From: Rubrobacteraceae bacterium | Lineage (GTDB): Bacteria > Actinomycetota > Rubrobacteria > Rubrobacterales > Rubrobacteraceae | Direction of reading: 5' to 3' | Length of the DNA: 6,569 bases | NCBI GenBank assembly: GCA_013698525.1 | Contig: JACCSM010000001.1 | Location: 1 to 6,569, forward strand | Shown: in pieces, positions 5,785-6,569 of the stretch | Numbering within the stretch: the first letter of the stretch is position 1 | Layout of the letters: each line of letters opens with the position of its first letter | Notes under the pieces: model-generated | Seen by the model: the letters and a program-made list of their open reading frames with translations, nothing else | Told to the model about the DNA's origin: nothing | Databases searched by the model: none | Made by a program: the position numbers and the translations under genes

Positions 5785-5816
5785 CTTGACGGAGTTCTCG
5801 GCTCCTCTTTGTCAAG
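5785..5816 (-). repeat. Hairpin at the IS110 right end, containing the stop codon and TTGACA
   Basis: CTTGACGGAG (5785-5794) pairs with CTCC (5802-5805) and GTCAAG (5811-5816). This makes a ten-pair stem with a five-base bulge and a seven-base loop. The outer arm contains the transposase stop (5814-5812) and, on the minus strand, a perfect TTGACA at 5815-5810. IS110 elements have short ends after the transposase gene, and an outward -35 box in the right end is known for the family: it creates a promoter when the element circularises. No T-run follows, so terminator function is less likely. Confidence 0.45.
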
Positions 5817-6569
5817 CTGCGCTGTGCGAGGACGTCTTCGAATCCGCAAGGAGGCTCTTGAAGACGGCGTCGGAGACGCGCCTCTTGAGGCACCGCAGCG
5901 CCTCCTTACGAGATTTGCCCTCCTCGATCTTCTTGCGGTAGTAGGCTCCGCCCCGAGCGTCCGATCTGGCCTGGCATACCGCGACCATGTGCAGGGCGTT
6001 GTTGAGCTTGCGGTTCCCGGCCAGCGAGAGCCTGTGGCGCACCACCTCCCCGCTGGAGGCCTCCACCGGCGCCGTACCGGAGTAGGAGGCGAAGTGGGCC
6101 TTGGTCGGGAAGCGCACCACGTTGCCGACCGTCCCGACGATCTTCGCGGCCAGTATGGGACCTACGCCGAAGATCTCGGTGAGGGTGGTGCCGGAAGCTT
6201 CTACCTCGGCTTCGACGCGCTCGTTTAGGTCCGCGACCTTTCGATCCAGCGTCCGGATGTCGCGCAGCACCTCCGAAGCCAACCGCCGGCGGGCCGAAAG
6301 CGTTCCGGCTACCCCGCCGGGGACGAGGTCCCGAAGAAGCCCGTGGAGGCGGTTGAGCGCCCGGGTACGCTCGGCCACCAGGTCTCCGCGCCTCTCGGAG
6401 AGCAGGCGCAGCACCTCCGATCCGGCCTCGGGATCGACCGTCGCCAGCCGCTTGTTGCGCGAGGCGGCCAGAGCGCGGTGGCGAGGGCATCGAGCCCATC
6501 GTTCTTGCGGGAGTTGCCAGTCGAGAGCACCCGCACCCGTGCCGAAAGCTTCGGCGGCACGTCCACCAC
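5812..6569 (-). pseudogene. IS110-family transposase, 5' part outside window, one frameshift
   Basis: The C-terminal 200 residues (from about 6414 to the TGA at 5814-5812) show the Transposase_20 domain: IFGVGPILAAKIVG, FPTKAHFASYSG, an ASSGE segment that probably carries the catalytic serine, and LNNALHMVAV. Upstream, the frame at 6569 to about 6478 encodes LSARVRVLSTGNSRKNDGLDALATAL. Its D-x2-D pair fits the last two acidic residues of the RuvC-like DEDD domain. The two frames join at about 6471-6478, where one base appears to be missing: the second frame resumes with ALAASRNKRLATVDPEAG. The rest of the N-terminal domain, with the first D and E, lies beyond the window, as would the upstream end that in many IS110 elements encodes the bridge RNA. 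Unless the shift is a sequencing error, this copy is inactive. Confidence 0.88.

Noticed and set aside
5639..5893. 85-codon N-terminal extension of the membrane-protein frame
   Set aside because: It is Arg-rich and not protein-like, overlaps the IS110 transposase end, and the GAGGAG site points clearly to the ATG at 5638.
1..6569. CRISPR array, tRNA, rRNA, toxin-antitoxin or defence genes
   Set aside because: No spaced direct repeats, cloverleaf or rRNA-like sequence, and no recognisable toxin, antitoxin or defence protein was found on either strand.

Overview
This 6.6 kb window is dominated by the remains of mobile DNA. It is GC-rich, with strong G/C preference at third codon positions and frequent AGG/CGG arginine and GAG/CTC codons. 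Together with a possible SigB/SigF-type promoter, this suggests a high-GC Gram-positive such as an actinomycete. The general look of the transposases and codon use brings Rubrobacter to mind, but nothing in the window proves that. There is no rRNA, tRNA, CRISPR array or housekeeping gene.

Layout, left to right. (1) Positions 1-123 (+) hold what looks like the last 40 codons of a transposase that begins outside the window. (2) It abuts a truncated, frameshifted IS1182-type transposase on the minus strand (about 124-660), whose own promoter lies at about 701-730. (3) Next is a minus-strand cassette (about 745-3305): a DUF5372-like ORF, a 69-residue protein with a strong ribosome binding site, and an apparently intact 688-residue large serine recombinase. 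The three reading frames meet within 11 bases at the recombinase start. (4) From about 3330 a second, different IS1182-type transposase runs on the plus strand. It lacks its N-terminus and carries two or three frameshifts, and a possible IS right end lies near 4720-4735. (5) Positions 4740-5065 carry no convincing gene but contain inverted repeats. (6) Positions 5066-5638 (-) encode a 190-residue four-helix membrane protein of unknown function, with a very good ribosome binding site and an alternative-sigma-like promoter. It is probably the only non-mobile gene here. (7) From 5812 to the window end lies the 3' part of an IS110-family transposase (-) with one frameshift. Its stop codon is embedded in a hairpin that also contains a perfect TTGACA hexamer.

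The region reads as an insertion hot spot where elements have landed in or beside one another and decayed. The recombinase cassette is the only mobile unit whose main enzyme looks intact. It sits between two divergent, unrelated IS1182-type fragments, so it is the best candidate for an active or recently active element. I see no convincing evidence for a defence system or a wholly new pathway. The less-described parts are the three-ORF recombinase unit and the structure at the IS110 right end.
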